Assembly: GCF_046630445.1 (NCBI RefSeq) | Contig: NC_092341.1 | Span: 258,708,001-258,772,000, forward strand | Direction of reading: 5' to 3' | DNA length: 64,000 nucleotides | DNA from: Rutidosis leptorrhynchoides | Lineage: Eukaryota > Streptophyta > Magnoliopsida > Asterales > Asteraceae | Part shown: positions 24,777-35,076 of the stretch, one piece after another | Layout of the letters: the number at the start of each line of letters is the position of its first letter | How positions within the stretch are numbered: position 1 is the first letter of the stretch | The notes under the pieces: generated by a model | What the model was told of the DNA's origin: nothing | What the model saw: the letters and a program-made list of their open reading frames with translations, nothing else | Databases searched by the model: none | Program-made: the position numbers and the translations under genes

Positions 24777-25840
24777 TTTGATTCAAAATAATATATATCA
24801 ATTTATTTCTGTACATCTAACTATGGACAACTAGTTATAGGTTACTAACGAGGACAGCTGACTTAATAAACTTAAAACATCAAAATGTATTAAAAATGTT
24901 GTAAATATATTTTGAACATACTTTGATATATATATGTATATATTTGTTATAGGTTCGTGAATCGACCAGTGGCCAAGTCTTACTTCCGACGAAGTAAAAA
25001 TCTGTGAAAGTGAGTTATAGTCCCACTTTTAAAATCTAATACTTTGGGATGAGAATACATGCAGTTTTATAAATGTTTTACGAAATAGACACAAGTAAAT
25101 GAAACTACATTATATGGGTGAATGATCGAAGCCGAATATGCCCCTTTTGCTTGGTAGCCTAAGAATTAGTAAACCGATCTACTAATTGACGCGAATCCTA
25201 AAGATAGATCTATTGGGCCTAACGAACCCCATCCAATGTACCGGATGCTTTAGTACTTCGAATTCGTTTTTATCATGTCCGAAGGATTTCCCGGAATGAT
25301 AGAGGATATTCTTATATGCATCTTATTAATGTCGGTTACCAGGTGTTCACCATATGAATGATTTTTATCTCTATGTATGGGATGTATATTGAAATATGAA
25401 ATCTTGTGGTCTATTATTATGATTTGATAATATATAGGTTAAACCTATAACTCACCAACATTTTTGTTGACGTTTTAAGCATGTTTATTCTCAGGTGATT
25501 ATTAAAGGTTTCCGCTGTTGTATAATAAAATAAGGACAAGATTTAGAGTCCATGCTTGTATGATATTATGTAAAAACTGCATTCAAGAAACTTATTTTTG
25601 ATGTAATATATTCTTATTGTAAACCATTATGTAATGGTCGTGTGTAAACGGTATATTTTAGATTATCATTATTTGATAATCTACGTAATGCTTTTTAAAC
25701 CTTTATAGATAAAATAAAGGTTATGGTTGTTTTAAAAATGAATGCAGTCTTTGAAAAACGTCTCATATAGAGGTCAAAACCTCGCGACGAAATCAATTAA
25801 TATGGAACGTTTATAATCAATATGAACGGGACATTTCAGT

Positions 25841-25852
25841 TGGTATCTGATC
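25841..25852 (+). other. Element A primer binding site (initiator tRNA-Met type, mutated)
   Basis: TGGTATCTGATC starts two bases after the LTR end and differs at two positions from the usual TGGTATCAGAGC. The A' copy at 60481 differs at one. Confidence 0.8.
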
Positions 25853-26046
25853 GTTGGTCTTAGAGAACCAGAAATTTGCATTAGTGTGTCTTATCGAGTT
25901 TGTTAGGATACATTAGTGAGTCTGGACTTCGACCGTGTTTTCTTTAAAAATGATTGCTTAACACTTTTGTTGGAAACTATATATTATTAACATGTAAATA
26001 TTATGTGATATATTAACCTCTTAATGTGTTTGATATTATGTGATAG

Positions 26047-26696
26047 ATGTCTACCACTAGTACAAATCCCATCGATTCACCTAATAATAATGAAGAGTCG
26101 AATATATTTTGGGAAGATTCACAAATTTCCGAAGAGGAACCGGAAGAAGAGGAACCGGAAGAGGAGGAACCGGAAGAGGAGGAACCGGAAGAAGAGGAAC
26201 CGGAAGAGGAGGAACCGGAAGAGGAGGAACCGAAAGAAGAAGAGGTTCCGGAGGAAAAATATTGGTACCTATAGTAAATCGATTAAATAAAAGAAATTCC
26301 TCAACCAACGGACCAAAGTTAATAATGGCCAATGGTGTTTCCGTCGAGGAAGAAAAATATTGGGAAGATTACCAATTTTTCGATGAATCGGATCCCGATG
26401 AGGATTCTGATGATGTTATAGAAATTACCTCGACCCAATTTAATAATGCGAAAGAAAATAATAAGGGAAAAGGTGTAAAAATAGAGAAACCCGATTCCAA
26501 CCCCGATGAACTTTATATGTATCGGCAACATCCGTATTTCCTAAAATGTAACAATGACCCGGGAACCTCTAAACCACCAGGTTTTTCTAAACCATTGTGG
26601 AAAACGATGGCTCGTATTAGAGGAACACCATATATTCCTAGAAAATTAGGAAAACGAACCAAGTCCGAAGAAGAAGAAACCAGTGATTCAAATTAG
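26047..26696 (+). pseudogene. Acidic Glu/Pro-repeat ORF (ORF1) of element A
   Basis: Unknown function. The ATG at 26047 begins MSTTSTNPIDSPNNNEESN, followed by about seven EEEEP-type repeats (26136-26240). The first frame stops at 26274. The rest continues in another frame with NRLNKRNSSTNGPKLIMANG, KYWEDYQFFDESDPDEDSDD, NNKGKGVKIEKP and a basic end with PGFSKPLWKTMARIRG, ending at 26696. The A' copy (60688-61302) keeps one frame apart from a single stop, so a roughly 205-residue protein is ancestral. It is strongly acidic at the start and basic at the end, with no signal peptide or membrane segment. It is not a recognised gag or pol domain. It could be a nuclear or RNA-binding accessory protein, but that is a guess. 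Confidence 0.7.
26136..26240 (+). repeat. Coding minisatellite (GAGGAACCGGAAGA-type, 15-bp unit)
   Basis: In-frame units encode EEEEP and EEEPE repeats. The A' copy has a different unit, EESEP, and fewer repeats, so the array is length-variable between copies. Confidence 0.9.
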
Positions 26697-26809
26697 AGGG
26701 TTGTAATCATGTTGTGTATTATATGTATTGTAGTATGCTTGTACTTTTATGTTCTATGTAAAAGTTTCTTGTATTGTTTGTTAATTATCTTTTACAAATC
26801 TAATCCTTG

Positions 26810-26825
26810 TCTATTTTACAGTATA
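26810..26825 (+). promoter_or_regulatory. Splice-acceptor-like site before the F-box ORF
   Basis: TGTCTATTTTACAG followed by TATAAAAACA lies a few bases before the ATG at 26834. The same words occur in A' (61411-61425), where neighbouring sequence has changed. A pyrimidine-rich run ending CAG is the form of a 3' splice site. Use as a splice site is inferred. Confidence 0.4.
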
Positions 26826-26833
26826 AAAACAAA

Positions 26834-27526
26834 ATGGACATTAAGGGTAGACAACCGAATATTTTAGAAGATCTACCAGAGGATATGATTGAGGAAATCT
26901 TGTCTAGAGTCGGTCAGAATTCATCAGCACAATTAATTATGGCAAAATTAACTTGTCAAACTTTTAAAAGACTTTCCAGAAATGCCTTAGTTTATAAAAG
27001 GCTTTCCTTTGATAGGTGGGGTATATCACATTGGGGAGATTGTAAGTTACGCTGTGTTTTCTTTAAAGCGTTAAATGCGGGGAACCCAAATGCAATTTTA
27101 CGCTACGGGTTAAGAACCTATTTTGACTCAACATATCCCAACATAGGATTTCATGAATTAGAAAGAGCTTCTAACATGCAACATAAAGAAGCATGTTATG
27201 CTTACGGGTTAGTGATGTTCGCTTCTTACCAAAGTGAGAAAAAGAACATCGGATTGCAGCTTTTAAATAAAATCTTCCCACAAGTGACGGATTCAGTAGT
27301 TGGGGTGAGAAACAAGGTTTTTAGATCATTATGGGGCTGTTGGACATTACGAAACCCTCGTCCTTTTGACGACATTAGAACATGCTGCCTAGCCAATGGT
27401 CATAACGGTTATTTTCCACAAGACCAAGGATGGGAAGTCGTCTTAGTAAAACTAGAATGCATGACTTGTTTCTGGACTTATGAATTACGTGTCTTTATTT
27501 ACTTTACTGAAAAACTTGCATATTAA
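26834..27526 (+). CDS. F-box protein encoded by the retrotransposon (accessory ORF2)
   Basis: An intact 230-residue frame starts at the first ATG, at 26834. Residues about 10-57 form an F-box: ILEDLPEDMIEEILSRVG, then MAKLTCQTFKRLSRNALVY. F-boxes bind SKP1 in SCF ubiquitin ligases. The remainder carries GNPNAILRYGLRTYF and HKEACYAYGLVMFA, then NIGLQLLNKIF, which I recognise as the layout of the plant F-box group of Arabidopsis At1g67623 and At2g35280, where similar repeats follow the F-box. The C-terminal CMTCFWTYELRVF keeps paired cysteines. It lies between ORF1 and gag, on the same strand, inside a complete LTR element. A' has the same gene at 61440-62123, about 80 percent identical by eye, with one stop. 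The natural reading is a captured host gene now resident in the element. The substrate is unknown. Confidence 0.82.
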   Translation: MDIKGRQPNILEDLPEDMIEEILSRVGQNSSAQLIMAKLTCQTFKRLSRNALVYKRLSFDRWGISHWGDCKLRCVFFKALNAGNPNAILRYGLRTYFDSTYPNIGFHELERASNMQHKEACYAYGLVMFASYQSEKKNIGLQLLNKIFPQVTDSVVGVRNKVFRSLWGCWTLRNPRPFDDIRTCCLANGHNGYFPQDQGWEVVLVKLECMTCFWTYELRVFIYFTEKLAY

Positions 27527-27697
27527 CTAGATTTATCTTCAAAACTGTCCTGTATCAAAGTGTACTATATTTCATGTTATATGTAATATAGCGATGTTGT
27601 AAGTTTGAAGAATATTTATATGTGATATATTATTATAATCAGTTTTTCATATGGAATTGTAATAGTTGAATTATATATTAGCTACTAAGTATGAACT

Positions 27698-27716
27698 TAA
27701 CGGGTAGGTAGTACCC
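27698..27716 (+). other. Internal polypurine-tract-like copy upstream of gag
   Basis: TTAACGGGTAGGTA with a following TACCCG (hairpin arms CGGGTA and TACCCG) repeats the sequence just before the 3' LTR at 32460-32475. The same internal copy occurs at 62312 (A'), and as the complement at 43820-43838 (B) and 50712-50733 (C). Confidence 0.6.
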
Positions 27717-27849
27717 GAATTTAAACTTATAAAACGCTAATATGAAGAAAAAGCTTTTATAAATGAGTTCATATTATGATACGAAATACTATTGACTACT
27801 CTTAATATTCTGTATGATTAACTCGATTCAGTTGGCTATTTTGAAGGAA

Positions 27850-29090
27850 ATGGCACCGACTACTCGACACACCATGAATATGAGCGAAGAGGAATTTCGT
27901 ACCATTCTTGCTGTAAACATAGCCGCAGTACAGGCTGCGCTAGTAATGCAGCTAACGGCGCAAGAAATCGTGTAGGATGCTCCTACAAAGAATTCACTGC
28001 CTGCAAACCTTTGGAATTTGATGGAACCGAAGGACCAATTGGATTGAAACGATGGATCGAGAAAGTCGAATCGGGGTTTGCCATAAGTAAGTGTACTGAA
28101 GAGGACAAAGTTAAGTATGCTACGCATACCTTCACAGGTATTGCGTTAACGTGGTGGAACACCTATCTTGAACAGGTAGGACAAAATGCTGCTTACGCAC
28201 TACCGTGGTTGGCATTCAAGCAATTGATGAACGAGTAGTACCATCCTAGAAACGAAGTCAATAAGCTCAAGGTAGAGCTTAGAGAGTTACGAACACAAGG
28301 TTTTGGACATTACCACGTATGAACGATGATTCACAGAGTTGTGCCTATTGTGTCCGGGAGCGTTCGAAGATGAAGAAGAGAAGATCGACGCATTTGTAAA
28401 AGGGTTACCAGTAAGGATTCAAGAAGATGTGAGTTCACACGAGCCCGCTTCCATACAAAAGGCAAGTCGAATGGCTCATAAACTCATAAATCAGATTGAG
28501 GGAAGAATTAAAGAGCAGGCGGCTGAAGAAGCCAACACGAAACAACTCAAGAGGAAGTGGGAGGAAAACGGTGACAAGAGTCACCAGTACAACAACAATA
28601 ACAATAACAATTACAACCACAATCGCAACAACTATTCCAACAACCGCAACAATCGCAACAATAACCGCAATCCTAACAATAACTACAACAAACATCCCAA
28701 CAACAACTACAACAACCGTTTCAACAACAATAACAATCCCAACAACAACCTCAATAACAACAACGACAACAAAAACCAAAAACAGCCATGTCATAGGTGT
28801 GAAGAAAATCATCAGGGGTTTTGCACGACATTTTGTAACAGGTGTAAAAGAAATGGTCATAGCGCGACAAAGTGTGAGGTCTACGGACCAAAGTTTAACA
28901 GAACTAAAGGAACAAATAGTGTCGGAACAAGTAATGCCGGAACGAATAGTGTCAGAACAAGTAATACCAACGCTGTTTGTTATAAATGTGGAAAACCAGG
29001 CCACATTATTAGAAATTTCCCGAATAAGGGGAATACTAATGGACAGGGCAGTGGAAGAGTTTTCAATATTAATGCGGCAGAAGCACAGGA
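27850..29090 (+). pseudogene. Element A gag, degenerate
   Basis: The ATG at 27850 opens MAPTTRHTMNMSEEEFRT, and the gag core follows with FDGTEGPIGLKRWIEKVES, ALTWWNTYLEQVG and CLLCPGAFEDEEEKIDAFV. It ends with an Asn-rich stretch (28580-28770) and two zinc knuckles, [14 protein letters not shown] and [14 protein letters not shown], the second having lost its last cysteine. Compared with A' it has a small deletion and frame change near 27935-27975, stops at about 27973 and 28236, an extra base near 28305 and a stop near 28326. Gag would form the virus-like particle and bind RNA. This copy cannot. Confidence 0.9.
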
Positions 29091-32000
29091 AGACCCGGAG
29101 CTTGTTACGGGTACGTTTCTTATTGACGATAAATCTGCTTATGTTTTATTTGATTCGGGTGCGGATAAATCTGCTTATGTTTTATTTGATTTGTGCTAAA
29201 TTAAGTTGCCCATTGACGCCTTTGGATAATAAATTTTTACTCGAATTAGCAAATGGTAAATTAATTTCAGCAGATAATATATGTCGGGATAGAGAAATTA
29301 AACTGGGTGATAAAACGTTTAAGATTGATTTAATACCAGTCGAGTTAGGGAGTTTTAATGTAATAATTGGCATGGACTGGTTGAAGAAGGTAAGAGCAGA
29401 GGTCGCTTGTTACAAAAATGCGATTCGCATTATGCGTGAAAAAGGAAAACCTGTAATGGTGTACGGAGAAAAGAACAACGCGAAATTAAATCTTATTAGT
29501 AGTTTGAAGGCGCAAAAATTAATAAGAAAAGATTGTTACGTCATTCTAGCACACATCGAGGAAGTTAAACCTGAAGAAAAGAACATCAGTGATGTTCCCG
29601 TCGCAAAAGAATTTTCCGATGTATTCCCGAAAGAATTACCGGGATTACCCCCACATCGATCCGTTGAATTTCAAATAGACCTTGTATCAGGAGCTGCACC
29701 AATAGCTAGTGCTCCATACAGACTCGCACCCAGCGAAATGAAAGAATTACAAAGTCAGTTACAGGAACTTTTAGAGCGTGGTTTCATTCGACCAAGTACA
29801 TCACCATGGGGAGCTCCTATTCTATTTGTTAATAAGAAAGATGGTACATTCAGGTTTTGTATCGACTACCGAGATTTGAACAAACTTACCATCAAGAACC
29901 GTTACCCATTACTGAGAATTGACGACTTATTTGATCAACTACAAGGCTCGTCGGTTTATTCGAAGATCGATTTACGTTCTGGATATCACCAAATGCGGGT
30001 GAAAGAGTATGACATTCCGAAGACTGCTTTTAGGACGCGTTACGGTCATTACGAGTTTATGGTTATGCCGTTTGGATTGACTAACGCACCAGCTGTGTTT
30101 ATGGACCTCATGAACCGAGTGTGTGGGCCATATCTTGACAAGTTTTTCATTGTTTTCATCGATGACATACTTATTTACTCGAAGAATGATCAAGAGCACG
30201 AAGAACATTTGAGAAAAGTGCTAGAGTTGCTGAGAAAAGAAAAACTGTACGCTAAGTTTTCAAAGTGTGCATTTTGGTTGGAAGAAGTTCAATTCTTCGG
30301 TCATATAGTGAACAAAGAAGATATTCAGGTGGATCCAGCAAAGATTGAAACCGTTGAAAAGTGGAAAACCCCGAAAAATCCGAAACACATACGCCAATTT
30401 TTAGGGCTAGCTGGTTATTACAGGAGATTCATCCAAGATTTTTCCAAAATAGCAAAACCCTTGACTGCATTAACGCATAAAGGGAGGAAATTTGAATGGA
30501 AGGATGAACAAGAAAAAGCGTTTCAATTGTTGAAGAAAAAGTTAGCTACGGCACCTATATTGTCATTACCTGAAGGGAATGATGATTTTGTGATATATTG
30601 TGACGCCTCAAAGCAAGGTCTCGGTTGTGTATTAATGCAACGAATGAAAGTAATTGCTTATGCGTCTAGACAATTGAAGATTCACGAGCAGAATTATATG
30701 ATGCATGATTTGGAATTAGGCGCGGTTGTTTTTGCATTAAAGACATGGAGGCACTACTTATATGGGGTCAAAAGTATTATATATACCGACCACAAAAGTC
30801 TTCAACACATATTTAATCAGATACAACTGAACATGAGGTAGCGTAGATGGATTGAATTGTTGAATGATTACGACTTTGAGATTCGTTATCACCCGGGGAA
30901 GGCAAATGTGGTAGCCGACGCCTTGAGCAGAAAGGACAGAGAACCCATTCGAGTAAAAGCTATGAATATAATGATTCACACTAACCTTACTACTCAAATA
31001 AAGGAGGCGCAACAAGGAGTTTTAAAAGAGAGAAATTTAAAGGATGAAATACCCAAAGGATTGGAGAAGCATCTTAATATTCGGAAAGACGGAACCCGGT
31101 ATAGGGCTGAAAGGATTTGGGTACCAAAATTTGGAGATATGAGAGAAATGGTAATTAGAGAAGCTCATAAAACCAGATACTCAATACATCCTGGAACGGG
31201 GAATATGTACAAGGATCTCAAGAAACATTTTTGGTGGCCGGGTATGAAAGTCGATGTTGCTAAATACGTAGGAGAATGTTTGACGTGTTCTAAGGTCAAA
31301 GCTGAGCATCAGAAACCATCAGGTCTACTTCAACAAACCGAAATCCCGGAATGGAAATGGGAAAACATTACCATGGATTTCATCACTAAATTGCCAAGGA
31401 CTGCAAGTGGTTTTGATACTATTTGGGTAATAGTTGGTCGTCTCACCAAATCAGCACACTTCCTACCAATAAGAGAAGATGACAAGATGGAGAAGTTAGC
31501 ACGACTGTATTTGAAGGAAGTCGTCTCTAGACATGGAATACCAATCTCTATTATCTCTGATAGGGATGACAGATTTATTTCAAGACTCTGGCAGACATTA
31601 CAGCAAGCATTAGGAACTCGTCTAGACATGAGTACTGCCTATCATCCACAAACTGATGGGCAGAGCGAAAGGATGATACAAACGCTTGAAGACATGCTAC
31701 GAGCATGTGTTATTGATTTCAGAAACAGTTGGGATCGACATCTACCGTTCGCAGAATTTTCCTACAACAACAGCTACCATTCAAGCATTGAGATGGCGCC
31801 GTTTGAAGCACTTTATGGTAGAAAGTGTAGGTCTCTGATTTGTTGGAGTGAAGTGGGGGATAGACAGATTACGGGTCCGTAGATAATACAAGAAACTACC
31901 GAGAAGATCATCCAAATTCAACAACGGTTGAAAACCGCCCAAAGTCGACAAAAGAGCTACGCTGACATTAAAAGAAAAGATATAGAATTTGAAATTAGAG

Positions 32001-32440
32001 AGATGGTCATGCTTAAGGTTGCACCTTGGAAAGGCGTTGTTCGATTTGGTAAATGAGGGAAATTAAATCCAAGGTATATAGGACCATTCAAGATTATTGA
32101 TCGGGTCGGACCAGTAGCTTACCGACTTGAATTACCACAACAACCCGCGGCTGTACATAACACTTTCCACGTCTCAAATTTAAAGAAATGTTTTGCTAAA
32201 GAAGATCTCACTATTCTGTTAGATGAAATCCAAATCAACGAAAAACTTCAATTCGTCGAAGAACCCGTCAAAATAATGGATCGTGAGGTTAAAAGACTTA
32301 AGCAAAACAAGATACCAATTATTAAAGTTCAATGGAATGCTCGTAGAGGACCCGAGTTCACCTGGGAATGAGAAGATCAGATGAAGAAGAAATACCCACA
32401 CTTATTTCCAGAAGATACGTCAACACCTCCAACTGCTTAA
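29091..32440 (+). pseudogene. Element A pol: protease, reverse transcriptase, RNase H, integrase, chromodomain-like tail
   Basis: Protease active site DSG is at 29152-29160. RT shows [31 protein letters not shown] and [10 protein letters not shown] (about 30155-30185), all catalytic aspartates present. RNase H has CDASKQGLG and [10 protein letters not shown]. Integrase follows with a zinc finger near CLTCSKVK (31285), core residues in [10 protein letters not shown] and IISDRDDRF, and glutamate in [14 protein letters not shown]. The tail [16 protein letters not shown] and [14 protein letters not shown] resembles the chromodomain-like end of Tekay elements. Stops occur at 30839-30841, 31880-31882, about 32055 and about 32370. 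Most can be read as C-to-T changes of CGA or CAG codons, but the one at 31880 interrupts a GPEIIQ-type context and need not be. A local duplication damages the protease and shifts its frame. Confidence 0.93.
29128..29190 (+). repeat. 27-bp duplication across the protease active site
   Basis: GATAAATCTGCTTATGTTTT and the next seven bases occur at 29128-29154 and again at 29164-29190, with TCGGGTGCG between. In A' the second position instead holds unrelated codons for RSYMSRD. The change alters the flap side of the DSG motif and moves the downstream frame by one base. Confidence 0.85.
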
Positions 32441-32454
32441 AATTTCGGGACGAA

Positions 32455-32475
32455 ATTTATTTAACGGGTAGGTAC
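32455..32475 (+). other. Element A polypurine tract region
   Basis: TTTAACGGGTAGGTAC abuts the 3' LTR start TGTAGTGACC. It is purine-rich rather than pure. Its position against the LTR is the main support. Confidence 0.6.
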
Positions 32476-35011
32476 TGTAGTGACCCGAACTTTTCCATGT
32501 TTATATATATTAAATGAAATTGTTATTTACATGATTAAGTGTTTCCAACATGTTAAGCAATCAAACTTGTTAAGACTTGATTAATTGAAATAGGTTTCAT
32601 ATAGACAATTGACTACCCAAGTTGACCGGTGATTCACGAACGTTAAAACTTGTAAAAACTATATGATGACATATATATGATTATATATATAGTTAACATG
32701 ATATTATGATAAGTAAGTATCTCATTAGGTATTTTAACAATGAGTTATATACATAAAATTGAGTTTATTGAATTAAGAAACTCGAAACGATATATATAAC
32801 GATTATCGTTATAACAACATCTTACTAAATACATATGAATCATATTAAGATATTGATACACTATGTTTAATCATGATAAATGATAAGTAAACATGTCATT
32901 AAGTGTATTAACAATGAATTACATATGTAAAAACAAGACTACTAACTTAATGATTTCGAAACAAGACATATATGTAACGATTATCATTGTAACAACATTT
33001 AACTGTATATATATCATACTAAGATATATTTATATATCATAATATCATGATAATTTAATAATTTAACATCTCTTTAGATATAATAAACAATGGGTTAACA
33101 ACATTTAACAAGATCGTTAACCTAAAGGTTTCAAAACAACATTTACATGTAACGACTAACGATGACTTAACGACTCAGTTAAAATGTATATACATGTAGT
33201 GTTTTAATATGTATTCATACACTTTTGAAAGACTTAAAGACACTTATAAACATACTTCTACTTAACAAAAATGCTTACAATTACATCCTCATTCAGTTTC
33301 ATCAACAATTCTACTCGTATGCACCCGTATTCGTACTCGTACAATACACAGCGTTTAGATGTATGTACTATTGGTATATACACTCCAATGATCAGCTCTT
33401 AGCAGCCCATGTGAGTCACCTAACACATGTTGGAACCATAATTTGGCAACTAGCATGAAATATCTCATAAAATTACAAAAATATTAGTAATCATTCATGA
33501 CTTATTTACATGTAAACAAAATTACACATCCTTTATATCTAATCCATATACCAACGACCAAAAACACCTACAAACACTTTCATTCTTCAATTTTCTTCAT
33601 CTAATTGATCTCTCTCAAGTTCTATCTTCAAGTTCTAAGTGTTCTTCATAAATTCTATAAGTTCTAGTTTCATAAAATCAAGAATACTTCCAAGTTTGCT
33701 AGCTTACTTCCAATCTTGTAAAGTGATCATCCTACCTTAAGAAATCTTTTTTATTTATAGTAAGATATCTTTCTAATACAAGGTAATACTCATATCCAAA
33801 CTTTGATTCAATTTCTATAACTATAACAATCTTATTTCGAGTGGAAATCTTACTTGAACTTGTTTTCGTGTCATGATTCTGCTTCAAGAACTTTCAAGCC
33901 ATCCAAGGATCCTTTGAAGCTAGATCTATTTTTCTCATTTCTAATAGGTTTATCCACAAAACCTAAGGTAGTAATGATGTTCATAACATCATTCGATTCA
34001 TATATATAAAACTACCTTATTCGAAGGTTTAAACTTGAAATCACTAGAACATAGTTTAGTTAATTCTAAACCAGTTCGCAAACAAAAGTTAATACTTATA
34101 ACTTGACTTTTAAAATTAACTAAATACATGTTCTATATCTATATGATATGATAACTTAATGATTTAAAACCGGAAAACACGAAAAACACCGTAAAACCGG
34201 ACATACGCCGTCGTAGTAACACCGCGGGCTGTCTTGGGTTTGATAATTAAAAACTATGATAAACTTTGATTTAAAAGTTGTTATTCTAGGAAAATTATTT
34301 TTCTTATGAACATGAAACTATATCCAAAAATCATGGTTAAACTCAAAGTGGAAGTATGTTTTTCAAAATGGTCATCAAGACGTCGTTCTTTTCAACTGAA
34401 ATGACTACCTCTTACAAAAATGACTTGTAACTTATATTCCGACTATAAACCTATACTTTTTCTATTTAGATTCATAAAATAGAGTTTAATATGAAACCAT
34501 AGCAATTTGATTCACTCAAAACGGATTTAAAACGAAGAAGTTATGGGTAAAACAAGATTGGATATTTTTTTATTGTTGTAACTACGGGAAATATTGTAAC
34601 AATTCTATACAAATCATATCCTTGCTAACTTATATTGTATTATACATGTATTCTAATATATTATGTAATCTTGGGATACCATAGACACATATGTAAATGT
34701 TTTGACATATCATATCGACCCATGTATATATATTATTTGGAACAACCATAGACACTCTATATGCAGTAATGTTTGAGTTAGCTATACAGGGTTGAGGTTG
34801 ATTCTAAAAATATATATACTTTGAGTTGTGATCTAGCCTGAGACGTGTATACACTGTGTCGTGGATTGATTCAAGATAATATATATCAATTTATTTCTGT
34901 ACATCTAACTATGGACAACTAGTTGTAGGTTACTAACGAGGACAGCTGACTTAATAAACTTAAAACATCAAAATGTATTAAAAATGTTGTAAATATATTT
35001 TGAACATACTT

Positions 35012-35076
<65 letters not shown>

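Larger units (their letters stand above)
22385..25838 (+). repeat. Element A 5' LTR (3,454 bp)
   Basis: Starts TGTAGTGACCCGAAC and ends CGGGACATTTCA. It matches 32476-35966 nearly throughout. The main difference is a short TA run here (24927-24942) against a long one in the 3' copy. GATTCACGAAC at 22542 and GTTCGTGAATC at 24953 form an inverted pair. Confidence 0.93.

Noticed and set aside
26081..26332. Proline/valine-rich minus-strand frame and arginine-rich plus frame over the ORF1 repeat
   Set aside because: They are by-products of the 15-bp coding repeat. The Glu/Pro frame starts at a conserved ATG and continues into conserved sequence.
26047..27526. ORF1 and ORF2 as an envelope-like gene
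   Set aside because: Neither has a signal peptide or membrane segment, and both lie before gag rather than after pol.
28496..29180. Threonine-rich and valine-rich frames over the gag Asn-rich stretch
   Set aside because: They are shadow frames of the AAC-rich gag segment. The Asn frame carries the zinc knuckles and matches A'.
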